A stretch of 64,000 bases of DNA from NCBI GenBank assembly GCA_021846515.1, contig JAJZWU010000004.1, positions 33,382 to 97,381 of the forward strand, given 5' to 3'. The translations under genes were made by a program, and so were the position numbers. This document shows, one piece after another, positions 18,791 through 29,775 of the stretch. The first letter of the stretch is position 1. Every line of letters starts with the position of its first letter. The notes beneath the pieces were generated by a model that worked only from the letters and a program-made list of their open reading frames with translations, was not told the DNA's origin and ran no database searches. This stretch comes from Actinomycetes bacterium. GTDB taxonomy: Bacteria > Actinomycetota > Acidimicrobiia > Acidimicrobiales > JAMCPL01.

Positions 18791-19947
18791 TGTCTTTCAA
18801 TAATTGTAATACTGGTAGCAGCTGCATCTCCATATACTATACCGCCTGTGTTCACAGCCATACCACATCGGGCATTGGCTCTCTGCCTGGTACCCGATTG
18901 CCCGGTAACCTGCTGCACCAGCTCTATAATCTGGAAAATACCGGTCGCACCAATAGGATGCCCTCTTGCCACAAGCCCACCACTTGGATTTACGCATACC
19001 GCTGAACCGGTCGGCAGGGTGGCACCGGCCAATACTGCTCTACCCGCCTCCCCGGTTTCAAAATATCCCAACGCTTCAAGTGCATAAAGCTCTTCGGCAC
19101 TGGTAGCATCGTGCAACTCCAGTACATCTATATCACCATACTCCATACCAGAAACCTTCCAGGCTTCCTGGATGGTATCAGCCAACCTGTTATGATACTC
19201 AAACTGTCCTGTGCCGGATCTCAATACGCTGGCTACTACGCGAGGGTGTATAGACGAATTGCTGTTGCCAAGTACCATAGCGGCTGCACCGTCTGTAAAT
19301 GATGAGCACATGAGCCTGGTCAGGGGTTCTGCTATTACCCTGGATGCCAGAACGTCTTCCACCGTAACCGGCTTGGTATGCTGAGCCGTAGGATTCTCTA
19401 CTCCCAAATTGTGTGCCTTGGCGGCAGTGGCAGCAATCTCTTCAAGGGTCGTTCCGCGCTCTTTAAGTTGGGTATTTGCCCACTGAGCATTAAATCCCAT
19501 AAACACACTGCCGGATGCTCGGCTACCCACAGTATCTTTCAGTCCAGGCCTCTCAGCTGCAGTAAGGGCATCCTCTATGGCAGCAATGGTAGCATCCCGA
19601 TCGCCTGTCCACATTTTTTCCGCTCCCACTACCAGTACAGGAGATTCGTTGGCTTGGACGCTGTTATATGCCATATGAAAAGCTGTAGAGCCGCTGGCAC
19701 ATGAGTTATCGATATTGACCATTCCAGCCCTATCGAGACCGGCGTTTACCAAATATGACTGAGCACGTACACATCCCTGATCAAGTAACTTACCTGCCAG
19801 AGCATTAGCGAAGACCACAAGGCTTACATCCCTGGCGTCAATCTCGGCATCTCTAAGGGCAGCAGATACTGCATGCATAGCCATTTCTTCCAGCGTCATG
19901 TCACGCCGGTTGCATGAGGTCATTCCTATGCCAAGTATAGATACCAT
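18787..19947 (-). CDS. Thiolase family protein (SCP-x-like acetyl-CoA acetyltransferase)
   Basis: NIDNSCASGSTAFHMAYNSVQA, NPSGGLVARGHPIGATGIFQIIELVQQVTGQSG, CGMAVNTGG; 4-bp overlap with fabH. Confidence 0.92.
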   Translation of the reverse strand: MVSILGIGMTSCNRRDMTLEEMAMHAVSAALRDAEIDARDVSLVVFANALAGKLLDQGCVRAQSYLVNAGLDRAGMVNIDNSCASGSTAFHMAYNSVQANESPVLVVGAEKMWTGDRDATIAAIEDALTAAERPGLKDTVGSRASGSVFMGFNAQWANTQLKERGTTLEEIAATAAKAHNLGVENPTAQHTKPVTVEDVLASRVIAEPLTRLMCSSFTDGAAAMVLGNSNSSIHPRVVASVLRSGTGQFEYHNRLADTIQEAWKVSGMEYGDIDVLELHDATSAEELYALEALGYFETGEAGRAVLAGATLPTGSAVCVNPSGGLVARGHPIGATGIFQIIELVQQVTGQSGTRQRANARCGMAVNTGGIVYGDAAATSITIIERQ

Positions 19948-20016
19948 ATTACGTAATACTACCTTCCCGTAAGCTCTTGGGCATTACAAACCATTTTGTT
20001 ATAGCCTACAAACACC

Positions 20017-20775
20017 CTACACCCGTGGTGAGCCCGAATAAATAGCCGAAACAGTTACCTGGCCACCGTTGCAGGGTGCAATTGAGTCGGTAATAGTCAG
20101 GTAAGAGGGATAGTGAAAGCTGCCCTGCGGTAGGGCAACACTGATTTGAGCTGATGAAGGACAGCTATTCGAAGTGCCAGTGGAAATAGCAGAGAATCCT
20201 ATGGTAAAGGCCGCAGAACTACCTGGATTAAGAGTAACAGTAGTGGGAACTTCAGAGGTAAAGCCATATCCACCATTTCTTACAACCGTCGTCTGCATTG
20301 GTTGACCTGAGCTGTTATAGAGTTGCATGTCCGGGTAACCGTCAATCATACAGACAGTAGACGAAACGTTTTTCAGGGTAAATCCCTGACCTACGGTTCC
20401 GGCGGCAATATTTGGCGCTGCGTGTGAAAGAGCCAATTGCGAAGCGGTGCAGCGCGTCGAGCTGCTCGAATTATTGTTGCCAGGACTACCGCCGCCGGTA
20501 GTGGTCGAACTTGGCACAGTAGTTGTAGTCGTGCTGTTTGGCAGGGAATTGGTGGTAGACGGAGTCTTGGGATGGTGAGTACTGGGGCGACTGGAATGAC
20601 GTGCCGGGGTTACAAAATATACAGCTGCGCCCGCGGCTACTAGGGCTACGAGTACCACCAGTATGGTTGTACCAAGGACGCTGCCGGCAGAGCCGGTCTG
20701 TGGATGGTATGTTCTCACATACACCATCATAGCTTCCTGAAGTGGCCTACATATTGCATACCTGAATGTGACCAC
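20017..20775 (-). CDS. DUF4232 domain-containing membrane-anchored protein
   Basis: N-terminal TM, S/T/P-rich linker, CTASQLALSHAAPNIAAGTVGQGFTLKNVSSTVCMIDGYPDMQLYNSSGQPM typical of DUF4232. Confidence 0.78.
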   Translation of the reverse strand: MVTFRYAICRPLQEAMMVYVRTYHPQTGSAGSVLGTTILVVLVALVAAGAAVYFVTPARHSSRPSTHHPKTPSTTNSLPNSTTTTTVPSSTTTGGGSPGNNNSSSSTRCTASQLALSHAAPNIAAGTVGQGFTLKNVSSTVCMIDGYPDMQLYNSSGQPMQTTVVRNGGYGFTSEVPTTVTLNPGSSAAFTIGFSAISTGTSNSCPSSAQISVALPQGSFHYPSYLTITDSIAPCNGGQVTVSAIYSGSPRV

Positions 20776-20878
20776 CGAAATGTGCCAGGCGGGCCTGCGG
20801 ATAAATGAACTGAGGATGACCTGCTATATTGTATATTTGAATATGACTACTGATCTTGTGGCTGCTACAATGACGGGA

Positions 20879-20953
20879 ATGTCCAAGAAAACATCCAAAC
20901 GCAAGCTAAAGAAAAAGAAGAAAGCAAACCACGGCAAAAGGCCCAACTCTTAG
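20879..20953 (+). CDS. Probable 50S ribosomal protein bL37 (24 aa)
   Basis: MSKKTSKRKLKKKKKANHGKRPNS*: strongly basic with ANHGKRPN(S) tail, same length as mycobacterial bL37 as I recall it; found inside the 20768-20953 ORF. Confidence 0.6.
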   Translation: MSKKTSKRKLKKKKKANHGKRPNS

Positions 20954-20962
20954 TTACGGTGG

Positions 20963-21844
20963 TTACGGCCTCCAGGCCGCCCCTCTGTCATTGAGTATGC
21001 CTATGAGAACGCTTGGCCTATCGGTGATAATACCATCCACCCCCAGGTCGATAAGCCTCTCCATCTTCGCGGTATCATTGATTGTCCACACGTGTACTGC
21101 CAACCCATGACTATGAGCAGCTTCAATAAAGTTGGCATCTACTATCGTAACCGAGAAGGTAGGACCCGTAAATCCGGTAGGTACCTGAAATGATACTTGA
21201 TTCAGCCCGATATTCACTTCGGGATTCTGCCCTGCCTGTAGCTCTCTGACGAAATCTGCCACAAAAGAAGGACCTGCTGCGGTAGAAATTTCTGGAGCAT
21301 AAGCGTGAAAACGCTCCAATGCGGAGTCTAAAAAAGAAGCTACTATTGTTCTATCCTCGAATGAACTACGGCGAATAAGGTCCGCCAGTCTTTCCTCATA
21401 TGGCTCCACGTCCGGATAGGTCTGCTTTATGTCCAGGTTGATCAACACCCCGGGGTAATCTTGCATCAACTCAATTACCTCATCCAGACGAGCAATCCTA
21501 AAGTCAGGATCAGTCTTTGCCCTTCCCCGTAACGAGTAATCCTCCTCCGGTAGATCTCTTGTAATCTCTCTGCCGGGTGCAAACCAATAGGCGTTGTCCA
21601 GCCTGGAAATATCTTTCCACGTCATTGAGGCAATTTTCCCAGAACCGTTAGTCGTACGATCTACTTCCGGGTCATGGCAGACCACAAGGTAGCCATCAAG
21701 AGTTGCATGCACATCCAGCTCTATGCCGGTAGCACCCTGTTTCAGTGCATTGCGAATGGCAGACATAGTAGAAGACGGACCCTCATAGCTTCCTCCCTGG
21801 TGAGCATATGAGATTATTCTCCTTTGAAGCCAATCGGTAGCCAC
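20963..21844 (-). CDS. Glycerophosphodiester phosphodiesterase family protein
   Basis: ISYAHQGGSYEGPSSTMSAIRNALKQGATGIELDVHATLDGYLVVCHDPEVDRTTNGSG, HVWTINDTAKMERLIDLGVDGIITDRP. Confidence 0.94.
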   Translation of the reverse strand: MATDWLQRRIISYAHQGGSYEGPSSTMSAIRNALKQGATGIELDVHATLDGYLVVCHDPEVDRTTNGSGKIASMTWKDISRLDNAYWFAPGREITRDLPEEDYSLRGRAKTDPDFRIARLDEVIELMQDYPGVLINLDIKQTYPDVEPYEERLADLIRRSSFEDRTIVASFLDSALERFHAYAPEISTAAGPSFVADFVRELQAGQNPEVNIGLNQVSFQVPTGFTGPTFSVTIVDANFIEAAHSHGLAVHVWTINDTAKMERLIDLGVDGIITDRPSVLIGILNDRGAAWRP

Positions 21845-21888
21845 AAACGCTACGTTATCACATTACATCAAGGTATTTTGTAAGCAGA

Positions 21889-23022
21889 TCACTTGGGAGA
21901 CGAATACTCCCCAATTAAAGCGCCATTGTCTTCGGCCAATGCCCGAAGGTCTTTCTTGGGCGTAGAGCCCAAGTGAGTAACGGTCTCCGAAGCGCACACG
22001 CTTCCAAGCCTGGCGCAATCCACCAGATTGCCACCGTGCAATAAGCCGTAGAGAAAACCAGCGGCGAAAATATCTCCCGCCCCCGTACTGTCCACCACTC
22101 TTTCAGCCGGTACGGCATCTATATCAAATATCTGACCAGCCGGACTCACAACCAATGAACCCTTATCGCCCGCAGTCAAAGCTGCCGTAATTCCCGACGC
22201 GGCTGCCTCTTCTGCGGCCTTAGCTATATTAGAGACCGAAAATAAAGTAGTAAATTCGCTGGAATTGCCAAACAAAATATCCACATAGCCAGAGATGAAT
22301 TGAAGTAGTTCAGCACGATGGCGAACTACACACGATTTGTCTGACAAGCTAAGCGCCACCTTGTTTCCAGACCGCCTGGCTTGTTCCATGGCATTGGTAA
22401 TACCCGAAATGGCCGCCGGTATGTCCAACAAATAAGCTTCTACGTAAAATACAGCGCAATCACTAGCCAGAGTAGCATCAATTTCATCAGATACGAGCGT
22501 ACTTGCCGCTCCCAAGTTGGTCGCCATTGTGCGCTCACCATCAGGGGTTGCCAACACTACGCAACTACCAGTGGAAACACTACGGTCACTATCCTGATGA
22601 AGTCTGTCCTTACGGGATCCGTCTATCGAAGATACTGCTACGGTGGTGACTGGAAAAAACTTAACACCATAGTTGTCCATGCCCTTGGCAAACATCTCCC
22701 CTAAGTGGTCGTCTGCGATCTTTCCAATAAAGGCGCTCGATCCTCCAAGCATGGAAAAGCCTATTGCCGTATTGGCTGCAGATCCGCCACAGGACTTTAC
22801 GCCGGAGCCTACTGAGTCGATAATCTCTCCTGACCTTGCATCGCCTACCAATGCCATCTGGCCCTTGGTAAGCCCAAGCCTATCTATAGAGCTGTCGTCT
22901 GAAGTAACTATAACATCTACTATCGCCGAGCCCAATGCCAGCAATTCAAATCTACGTTTTCCCTGTTTATCCGATTCCTTCAGCTTTCCAAGTCCATCCG
23001 GCTTTCCTGCCAAGTCCGTCAT
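21889..23022 (-). CDS. PfkB-family carbohydrate/adenosine kinase
   Basis: GGSAANTAIGFSMLGG, VDSTGAGDIFAAGFLYGL PfkB signature. Confidence 0.92.
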   Translation of the reverse strand: MTDLAGKPDGLGKLKESDKQGKRRFELLALGSAIVDVIVTSDDSSIDRLGLTKGQMALVGDARSGEIIDSVGSGVKSCGGSAANTAIGFSMLGGSSAFIGKIADDHLGEMFAKGMDNYGVKFFPVTTVAVSSIDGSRKDRLHQDSDRSVSTGSCVVLATPDGERTMATNLGAASTLVSDEIDATLASDCAVFYVEAYLLDIPAAISGITNAMEQARRSGNKVALSLSDKSCVVRHRAELLQFISGYVDILFGNSSEFTTLFSVSNIAKAAEEAAASGITAALTAGDKGSLVVSPAGQIFDIDAVPAERVVDSTGAGDIFAAGFLYGLLHGGNLVDCARLGSVCASETVTHLGSTPKKDLRALAEDNGALIGEYSSPK

Positions 23023-23096
23023 GCCTTCCCTGTTCCTTTCTTGCTACTGGCATCTTGCATGCCATATGCTTTTTCACAATACCATTTCCGTTATAA

Positions 23097-23113
23097 TAGT
23101 ACACCATGTACTA
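23097..23113. promoter_or_regulatory. Palindrome TAGTACA-CCA-TGTACTA overlapping the last base of a TATAAT-like -10 hexamer upstream of the aminopeptidase gene
   Basis: ttataatagtacaccatgtacta: TATAAT at 23092-23097; 7-bp perfect arms. Confidence 0.45.
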
Positions 23114-23158
23114 TCCAGCTCCCAGAATGACAATGCCTAAAAACTTCAGGGGCTTAAG

Positions 23159-25870
23159 ATGAGTGGTTCCACCGATACAAACATTTCGGCTACTACTACT
23201 GATACCAGCGCCTACAGGTTGACACGCCTATTCGAGCCAGAGCATTATGTCATACGCCTTAGTCCCGATCTGGACAGTGCAACGTTTGCCGGTGTCGTTA
23301 GAATAGAGGGACAAATAACTTCCTCCACCAAAATACTGGAGCTACATGCGGCCGACCTCTCTATCGATAAAGCCTCCATCCAAATAAATCCGGCTCACAA
23401 AGAATACGACAGTCCATCCGATGCTGCACTGGATGATGGCCTGCCGGCAGAAAAAATAGAGCTCGATCCCAGCAAGCAGCTACTCCGACTCAGCTTTACC
23501 GATTCGCTACAACCTGGCAACGTTGCACTGTCATTAGCTTTTGACGGAAAATTAAATAATGCCCTAAGAGGCTTTTACCTCTCATCCTACAAGGACACCA
23601 GCGGAGATGAACAGGCATTGGCTACTACTCAATTTGAAGCTACCGACGCGCGCCGTGCCTTTCCGTGCATAGATGAACCCGACTGCAAGGCAAGATTCAC
23701 CATCAACCTCGAAATAGACGAAGAACTTGAAGCAGTATCAAACTGGCCAATAAAAAGCACTGTTAAAACAAATAACGGCAAAAAACTAGTCTCATTTCTT
23801 CCCACCATGCCAATGTCTACCTATCTGGTGGCCTTTGTGGTAGGCAAACTCGTCTCGAGTAAGACCAGAATGGTTGGCAAAGTGCCTGTTCGGGTAATAC
23901 ACGTGCCAGGCAAAGAAGGATTGACGGACTACGCCCTGGATGTAGCAGAACATGCCCTTGTGTTCTTCACTGATTATTTTGGTATCGAATATCCCGGTGA
24001 AAAGCTGGATCTTGTGGGCATACCCGATTTTGCCTTTGGGGCAATGGAGAATCTTGGCTGTATCACATTCAGGGAATCCCTTCTTCTGCTTGATACCGAT
24101 CGCTCGTCAAAGCCTGAACTGGAGAGGGCTGCCGATGTTATAGCTCACGAAATAGCTCACATGTGGTTTGGCGATTTGGTTACCATGAAGTGGTGGAACG
24201 GTATATGGCTGAACGAGGCATTTGCAACCTTTATGGAGTTGCTGTGCGTAGATGCATTCAGGCCAAACTGGCAACGGTGGGTCAGCTTTGGAATTGAGCG
24301 TGAGCAGGCAATGGACGTAGACAGTCTTGGCAGCACTAGACCCATCGAATATCCTGTAGGGCCGCCCGAAGAAGCACAGAGTATGTTTGACGTGATCACA
24401 TACCAAAAGGGTGCTTCTGTCCTTCGAATGCTGGAACAGCATCTTGGAGGCGAAACTTTCAGAAGGGGAGTAAGCGATTATCTGAAAAGCCATGCCTACT
24501 CAAATACCGAAACATTGGATCTGTGGAAAGCATTGGAAGCCGCATCCGGGCAACCGGTGAATGCAATGATGGAGTCCTGGATATACCAGGGCGGATTTCC
24601 CATAGTATCTATAGACGATACTTATACCAACATTTCTCAGTCACGATTCCGGTATATGCCGGCCGATACAGATGAAGAGTCTGCTGAAAGTTGGCTAACA
24701 CCGATTGCTGCAAGGCAACTTGGAGAATCAGTGCAAGATAGTACCATCCTATACGAATTGCTCAACGGACAGGATACTTCGGCAGCCAATTCCGTAAAAG
24801 ATGTTTCCAACGCCGTACTGGCAAACACCGGCAATGCCGGCAACGAGCATAACAACTCATGGATACTAAATGCCAGTGGGTGGGGATTTTATCGGACACG
24901 CTATCCAGGCAATCATCTTAGGCACTTGGCAAATTCAATGCCCAATATGGATAGACTGGAACGCTTTAACTTTATCAGCGATACTTGGGCACTACTTATT
25001 GCAGAGCACTACGACCTGGAGGATATGTTGGCAGTAATAAACTCCTTGGGATCATACGAGGAGTTGGATCCGGATATATGGTCAGTTGCGATCAAAGCAC
25101 TACAGTTTATGTCCACGGTATTCCCCGAAAAATCCTCCGAGGCCGATCTGCTCTCTACTTACCTAAACAGGTTCCTTCGCCCCGTTCTCGATCAAATTGG
25201 AATCTCTCCATCCGGCGCCGAGGATGAAAGGGTCGCCATACTTAGATCATATTTAATAACCACTCTTGGAACTATTGCAAAAGACGCTGATGTAATCCAG
25301 TTTGCAAAATCTACATACACAGATTTTGTTGACAGGCAGGTACCAATATCTCCAGACATATCTGCTGCCATATTACGGGTGGTGGCAAGATGGGGTGGTG
25401 CCACTGAGTTCAGTCAGCTGCTGGACCTCTACAGAAAACCGAGTACACCACAAGAAGAAAATCGCTACTTGTACTCTCTGGGTGAATTCCATGTAGAAGA
25501 ACTTTCGTTACGTTCCTTCGACTTAACAATGACTGAGGTCAGAACTCAAAATGCACCATTTCTCATCCGCGAACTGCTGGCTAATACGAGCTGCAATGAA
25601 CGAATATGGGGGCAAATAGTGGAACGCTGGGACGACATATTGGCCCGCATCCCGGAAAATACGATCTCGCGTATGGTAGAAGGCGCAAAATCTCTTTATT
25701 CCAATAAGGAGCTTGTAGAGAGTGTAACCAGCTTTCTGGCTGAACACCCGGTAGAGTCAGCAAAAAGATCATTTGCTCAGACATCAGAAAAGCTCTCAGT
25801 CAATTATCATCTGGCACAACGAATAATGGCTCAGGGGGAAAACGCCCTCCAATCATCTCTGCAATCATAA
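23159..25870 (+). CDS. pepN: M1 family metallopeptidase (aminopeptidase N-like)
   Basis: GAMENLGCITFRE, HEIAHMWFGDLVTMKWWNGIWLNEAFATFME (HExxH-x18-E). Confidence 0.95.
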   Translation: MSGSTDTNISATTTDTSAYRLTRLFEPEHYVIRLSPDLDSATFAGVVRIEGQITSSTKILELHAADLSIDKASIQINPAHKEYDSPSDAALDDGLPAEKIELDPSKQLLRLSFTDSLQPGNVALSLAFDGKLNNALRGFYLSSYKDTSGDEQALATTQFEATDARRAFPCIDEPDCKARFTINLEIDEELEAVSNWPIKSTVKTNNGKKLVSFLPTMPMSTYLVAFVVGKLVSSKTRMVGKVPVRVIHVPGKEGLTDYALDVAEHALVFFTDYFGIEYPGEKLDLVGIPDFAFGAMENLGCITFRESLLLLDTDRSSKPELERAADVIAHEIAHMWFGDLVTMKWWNGIWLNEAFATFMELLCVDAFRPNWQRWVSFGIEREQAMDVDSLGSTRPIEYPVGPPEEAQSMFDVITYQKGASVLRMLEQHLGGETFRRGVSDYLKSHAYSNTETLDLWKALEAASGQPVNAMMESWIYQGGFPIVSIDDTYTNISQSRFRYMPADTDEESAESWLTPIAARQLGESVQDSTILYELLNGQDTSAANSVKDVSNAVLANTGNAGNEHNNSWILNASGWGFYRTRYPGNHLRHLANSMPNMDRLERFNFISDTWALLIAEHYDLEDMLAVINSLGSYEELDPDIWSVAIKALQFMSTVFPEKSSEADLLSTYLNRFLRPVLDQIGISPSGAEDERVAILRSYLITTLGTIAKDADVIQFAKSTYTDFVDRQVPISPDISAAILRVVARWGGATEFSQLLDLYRKPSTPQEENRYLYSLGEFHVEELSLRSFDLTMTEVRTQNAPFLIRELLANTSCNERIWGQIVERWDDILARIPENTISRMVEGAKSLYSNKELVESVTSFLAEHPVESAKRSFAQTSEKLSVNYHLAQRIMAQGENALQSSLQS

Positions 25871-25871
25871 T

Positions 25872-26507
25872 ATGTTACCCGAACAGGCACAACTGGCCAG
25901 AGAGACGCGCGGCTTCATGCCCGAGAACGAAGGAATGGCACTCTATGATACAGCATCTACCATAGGTCTTACAGCACCTGAGGATAGGCAGCCGATCATA
26001 GTAGAAATAGGTGCATGGTGCGGAAAATCTACAGTATATTTGGGTGTTGGAGCCAAGCAATGTGGGGCACTCCTTATTAGCCTGGATCACCATCGTGGAT
26101 CAGAAGAGCAACAACCTGGGTGGGAGCACTTTGATGACACAGTGGTGGATTCCGATACAGGACGTATAGATACTCTGTCATTCTGGCGCCGTACGGTTGA
26201 ACGTGCCGGGATCGAGGATTGCGTAATCGGCATCGTAGGTAATTCGGCTACCGTTGCCGGCATATGGAATACACCGATAGACATGTGCTTCATAGATGGC
26301 GGGCACAGCAAAGCCGCTGCATGGGGAGACTTCAATGGTTGGAGCCCCTTTGTACGTATAGGTGGCCTGCTGGCTATACACGATGTTTTTCCTGACCCCA
26401 AGGATGGAGGCAGGCCACCCTTCGAGATTTACCAAACTGCCATGGAATCCGGCAACTGGATAGAACATCTATCCGAAGGATCCCTGCGAATACTGAAAAG
26501 GGTGTAA
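25872..26507 (+). CDS. Class I SAM-dependent methyltransferase
   Basis: IIVEIGAWCGKSTVYLGVGAKQ, MCFIDGGHSKAAAWGDFNGWSPFVRIGGLLAIHDVF. Confidence 0.85.
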   Translation: MLPEQAQLARETRGFMPENEGMALYDTASTIGLTAPEDRQPIIVEIGAWCGKSTVYLGVGAKQCGALLISLDHHRGSEEQQPGWEHFDDTVVDSDTGRIDTLSFWRRTVERAGIEDCVIGIVGNSATVAGIWNTPIDMCFIDGGHSKAAAWGDFNGWSPFVRIGGLLAIHDVFPDPKDGGRPPFEIYQTAMESGNWIEHLSEGSLRILKRV

Positions 26508-26681
26508 GCCACTTCTGGCAAGTGACAGGTGAGTACCGAAGCAGTAGCTATATACATTCTACGATATAATCTTATTGTAGCATATTATGACCGGAAGATG
26601 GGCGGGAAAGAAACGGCTGTGTGACATAGAAGCGTAAGACTGTATTGCATGACCACCGGCCATACCCTGCCGGTCGCAGCG

Positions 26682-27752
26682 TTAAGAAAATGGCGGAGAA
26701 AATACCCTACTGGTCGGACTGTCCTCTTTGAGCGAGTCGACTGCAAGAATAATAGCGGCTGCAGTATAGGTAGTGCTCTCACCGACTGGAAATGTCACCT
26801 GTTCAGGGTAGACCATACCCGTCCAATATGAGCCATCTTCGCGACGTAGGTTGCGAGACCAGAGAATTAAATCACGAGCCATTTCGCCAAATTGATCTGT
26901 GCTGGCGGTCGAATTAGCAGCTCCAGAAACTATTTTAGAAAGGGAGATTGCGCATTCTGCAGTCTCTGCGGCGGTCACCCATGGACCGGTAGATACACAT
27001 TTAACTCCCAACCCATCCATAACAAATGTACCCCAGTCGCTTTTCATGCGATCGACGGCGGCACCTTGGTCTAGAGCACCACAGAGTACGGGATAGTACC
27101 AGTCCATGGCAAACTCTCGCTTCGGTTCAAAGCCCTCATCAAGGTTGCATAACGATTGGCCAAGCATGCGGGCAGCTGCCTTCCAGTCGCCACGATCATA
27201 GCCCAAAGTATCCGCAGAGGCTATAGCACAGCGCAATGCATGATATATGGAACTGGATCCTGTAAGAAGAGCGTAACGCCCAGAGTGCCCATCTGGGTCC
27301 ACTGACCACAGTATTGTACCGTTACTCGTCTGGTAACGAAGCACAAAAGCTATGGCTCTATCCAGAATTTTCCATATCCACTCCAAAAATCCCAAATCAC
27401 CGGTTACCAGGTAGTGGTGCCACGTACCCACTGCAATATATGCACACACATTTGTATCTATACGCTGATCAACTACTCCGGCAAGATCCGTATAATAGTT
27501 AAACCATGAACCATCAGGTAATTGACTAGATACCAACCATTCATAGGCACGAGTGGCCTCTTCCCACATTCCTGCAGTAGAAAGCGCCATAGCAGCCTCT
27601 ACATGGTTCCAGGGATCACTATGACCGTTCTCGAACCAGGGAATCATGCCGTTCTTACATTGAACAGAGGCTATCGAATACGCTGTCTGCAGCACCTCAT
27701 CCTGCGTAATTATCCCCGGCAACTCCGGAATAGTAAGTCGATCAAACGGCAT
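26682..27752 (-). CDS. Prenyltransferase/squalene-cyclase-like alpha/alpha-toroid protein
   Basis: Repeated toroid-type segments GMIPWFENGHSDPWNHVEAAMALSTAGMWEEATRAYEWLVSSQLPDGSWF and DLILWSRNLRREDGSYWTGMVYPEQ. Confidence 0.65.
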   Translation of the reverse strand: MPFDRLTIPELPGIITQDEVLQTAYSIASVQCKNGMIPWFENGHSDPWNHVEAAMALSTAGMWEEATRAYEWLVSSQLPDGSWFNYYTDLAGVVDQRIDTNVCAYIAVGTWHHYLVTGDLGFLEWIWKILDRAIAFVLRYQTSNGTILWSVDPDGHSGRYALLTGSSSIYHALRCAIASADTLGYDRGDWKAAARMLGQSLCNLDEGFEPKREFAMDWYYPVLCGALDQGAAVDRMKSDWGTFVMDGLGVKCVSTGPWVTAAETAECAISLSKIVSGAANSTASTDQFGEMARDLILWSRNLRREDGSYWTGMVYPEQVTFPVGESTTYTAAAIILAVDSLKEDSPTSRVFSPPFS

Positions 27753-27782
27753 TCTGAATATACTATCAGTTAAGTTGCTGCA

Positions 27783-29718
27783 TCACCAGATAGTAGGAGT
27801 CTTAAACCATTTCTTCACGTGGGTACTCGATCTATTAAAGAAAAATGCCCATATAAGCAAGCACAATCCAAGCAGAGCTGCAAGGCCGACTGCCCACCAC
27901 CACAACCAGCCTTTCCATGGCTTACCGGTAGAAACAACCGGCACTGTAGGTTGAATGGTACTTGTATTATCGGAATGGGTCCCAGTGCTGCCGGTGCTAC
28001 CGGCAGGTGCGGCTGGGTTGTGCGTGGAAGGAGGTGTTACGGTTGTCAATTTGGTTGGTGGTGGACAGGTAGGCTTCTCTGATGTAGCAGACGTTGATGG
28101 AGAGGTGCTTGCTACAATCAACTGGCACCCTGCAGGCACATTTACAGAGATCATACATCCATCCAGAAAAACACTGCTGGTCTTATACGAAACGAGTTGA
28201 CAACTGGGTTTAACTGGGTGATCGTTAATGCTGACGTATCTTATGGTGTGAGGCTGAAGGGTACTTCCACCACTATGTACCACCACGCCTCCCCAAAATG
28301 TAGCAATCCCCCCTGGGCCGTCTATAGTAGCACTCAGCTTGCCCGCGGATGAAAGCATAGATACCAACCTTCCGGGTACGCTATCTATGTGCGGAAGACC
28401 CAAAATTTGGGCACGTATACTGTCAGGATGAAGCGATCCATCAAGATTGACAAGCGACCAATTGTACCAATAGCCCGTTCTCTGTTTCCATAGCCAGAAT
28501 GCAGATCCGACCCGATAGGTATTTTGCAGTGAGATTTGATCGTAAAGCCACTTATTCCATGCAGTAGTTGGGTTTGATCCAAATTCATCTACTACCAACG
28601 GAGCGCCAAAAACGGCAGCTTCTTGAGCAGCATATGAATACGATGATTGTAGGTCAGAAAATGTGACCGACGAGCTGAATGGGGGAGAGAACACCCCCGT
28701 ATACATGTGAACTGCATATACGAGATTGGAATCACTGGAGAACTTTACTGCATCTGGCAATGCATCGTTTAGGAAATTACGAATTACTGAAGGTTCAAAC
28801 CATATAGGAGCTACGATGCCAGCACCTCTCAGGCCATTGATCATTCTACGATAGAATGGGTAGAGTGACTGCTGCTCAAAAATGCCAGGACCGGTAGGAT
28901 TTGGCTCGTTCATCAGTTCCACGCCCACGATATTGTTGGATCGTGCCGTTGCACCTGCCGCCTTGGCAACTGCAACGGCTGCCTGTAGGTACCACTGTTG
29001 CAACGGTTTACCATGAACGGTTATATCTGCCCAGAAATTGCGAAATGCGTTATATACACAGGGTGTATCTATAACGTTGGGAGTACAGGATGCACCGTCG
29101 TCTACTACCGCCCATGATGGTGCGCCGTCACATTCACGTCTTGTACAGAGCGTGGCGCTGTAATTATCTTGATGCATATCTACCAGTACTCCGATACCGT
29201 ATGTAGCTGCCCAGTTGACTACTTGGACTACTTTGTCCAGATACTGTTGATTGATTACACCCGGCGAGGGCATTATCTCGCTCCATGATACAGGCAACCT
29301 CAAGAAATTAAACCCCAGGGCAGCCATCTCTGCGAGGTCACTTGAGTCTACGGGCGGTGCTTCACCGTAGTCGCTGGGATACTGGACGAGAGCATTATCG
29401 GCAACTCCACGTAGTAGAACGAAGTTACCCTGTCCGTTGGCAAGGTATGGGGTGTATCCGTATGGATGCTCGACGTGCAGACCGGTAACGGTACACTTAA
29501 TTTGATGACAACCGGAATTGGACACTTGGACAGATGAACTTCCATAAGACGAGGTTACATATTGAAGATGCCGAGGCGCAGAAGAGGACAACTGTGTATA
29601 TATTGCAGAACTCGGATGAGTGTGTGCAGGAGACACACCTACAGTATAGATACTCAACGCTTCTGCCAGCACGCAAAGACCAATCAGAGAGCCTCTTGCT
29701 TTGGTAAATATCTCCATT
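27783..29718 (-). CDS. Glycoside hydrolase family 5 (cellulase/endoglycoceramidase-like), secreted with C-terminal TM anchor
   Basis: FNFLRLPVSWSEIMPSPG, VLVDMHQDNYS, GVELMNEPNP, PLVVDEFGS; S/T/P-rich linker then TM WLWWWAVGLAALLGLCLLIWAFFF and basic tail. Confidence 0.85.
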
Positions 29719-29775
29719 GGCAAAATAATAGTATAAATTGTGGCTAATTTGGAACGATGGAAGAAGCGAGCAGTC

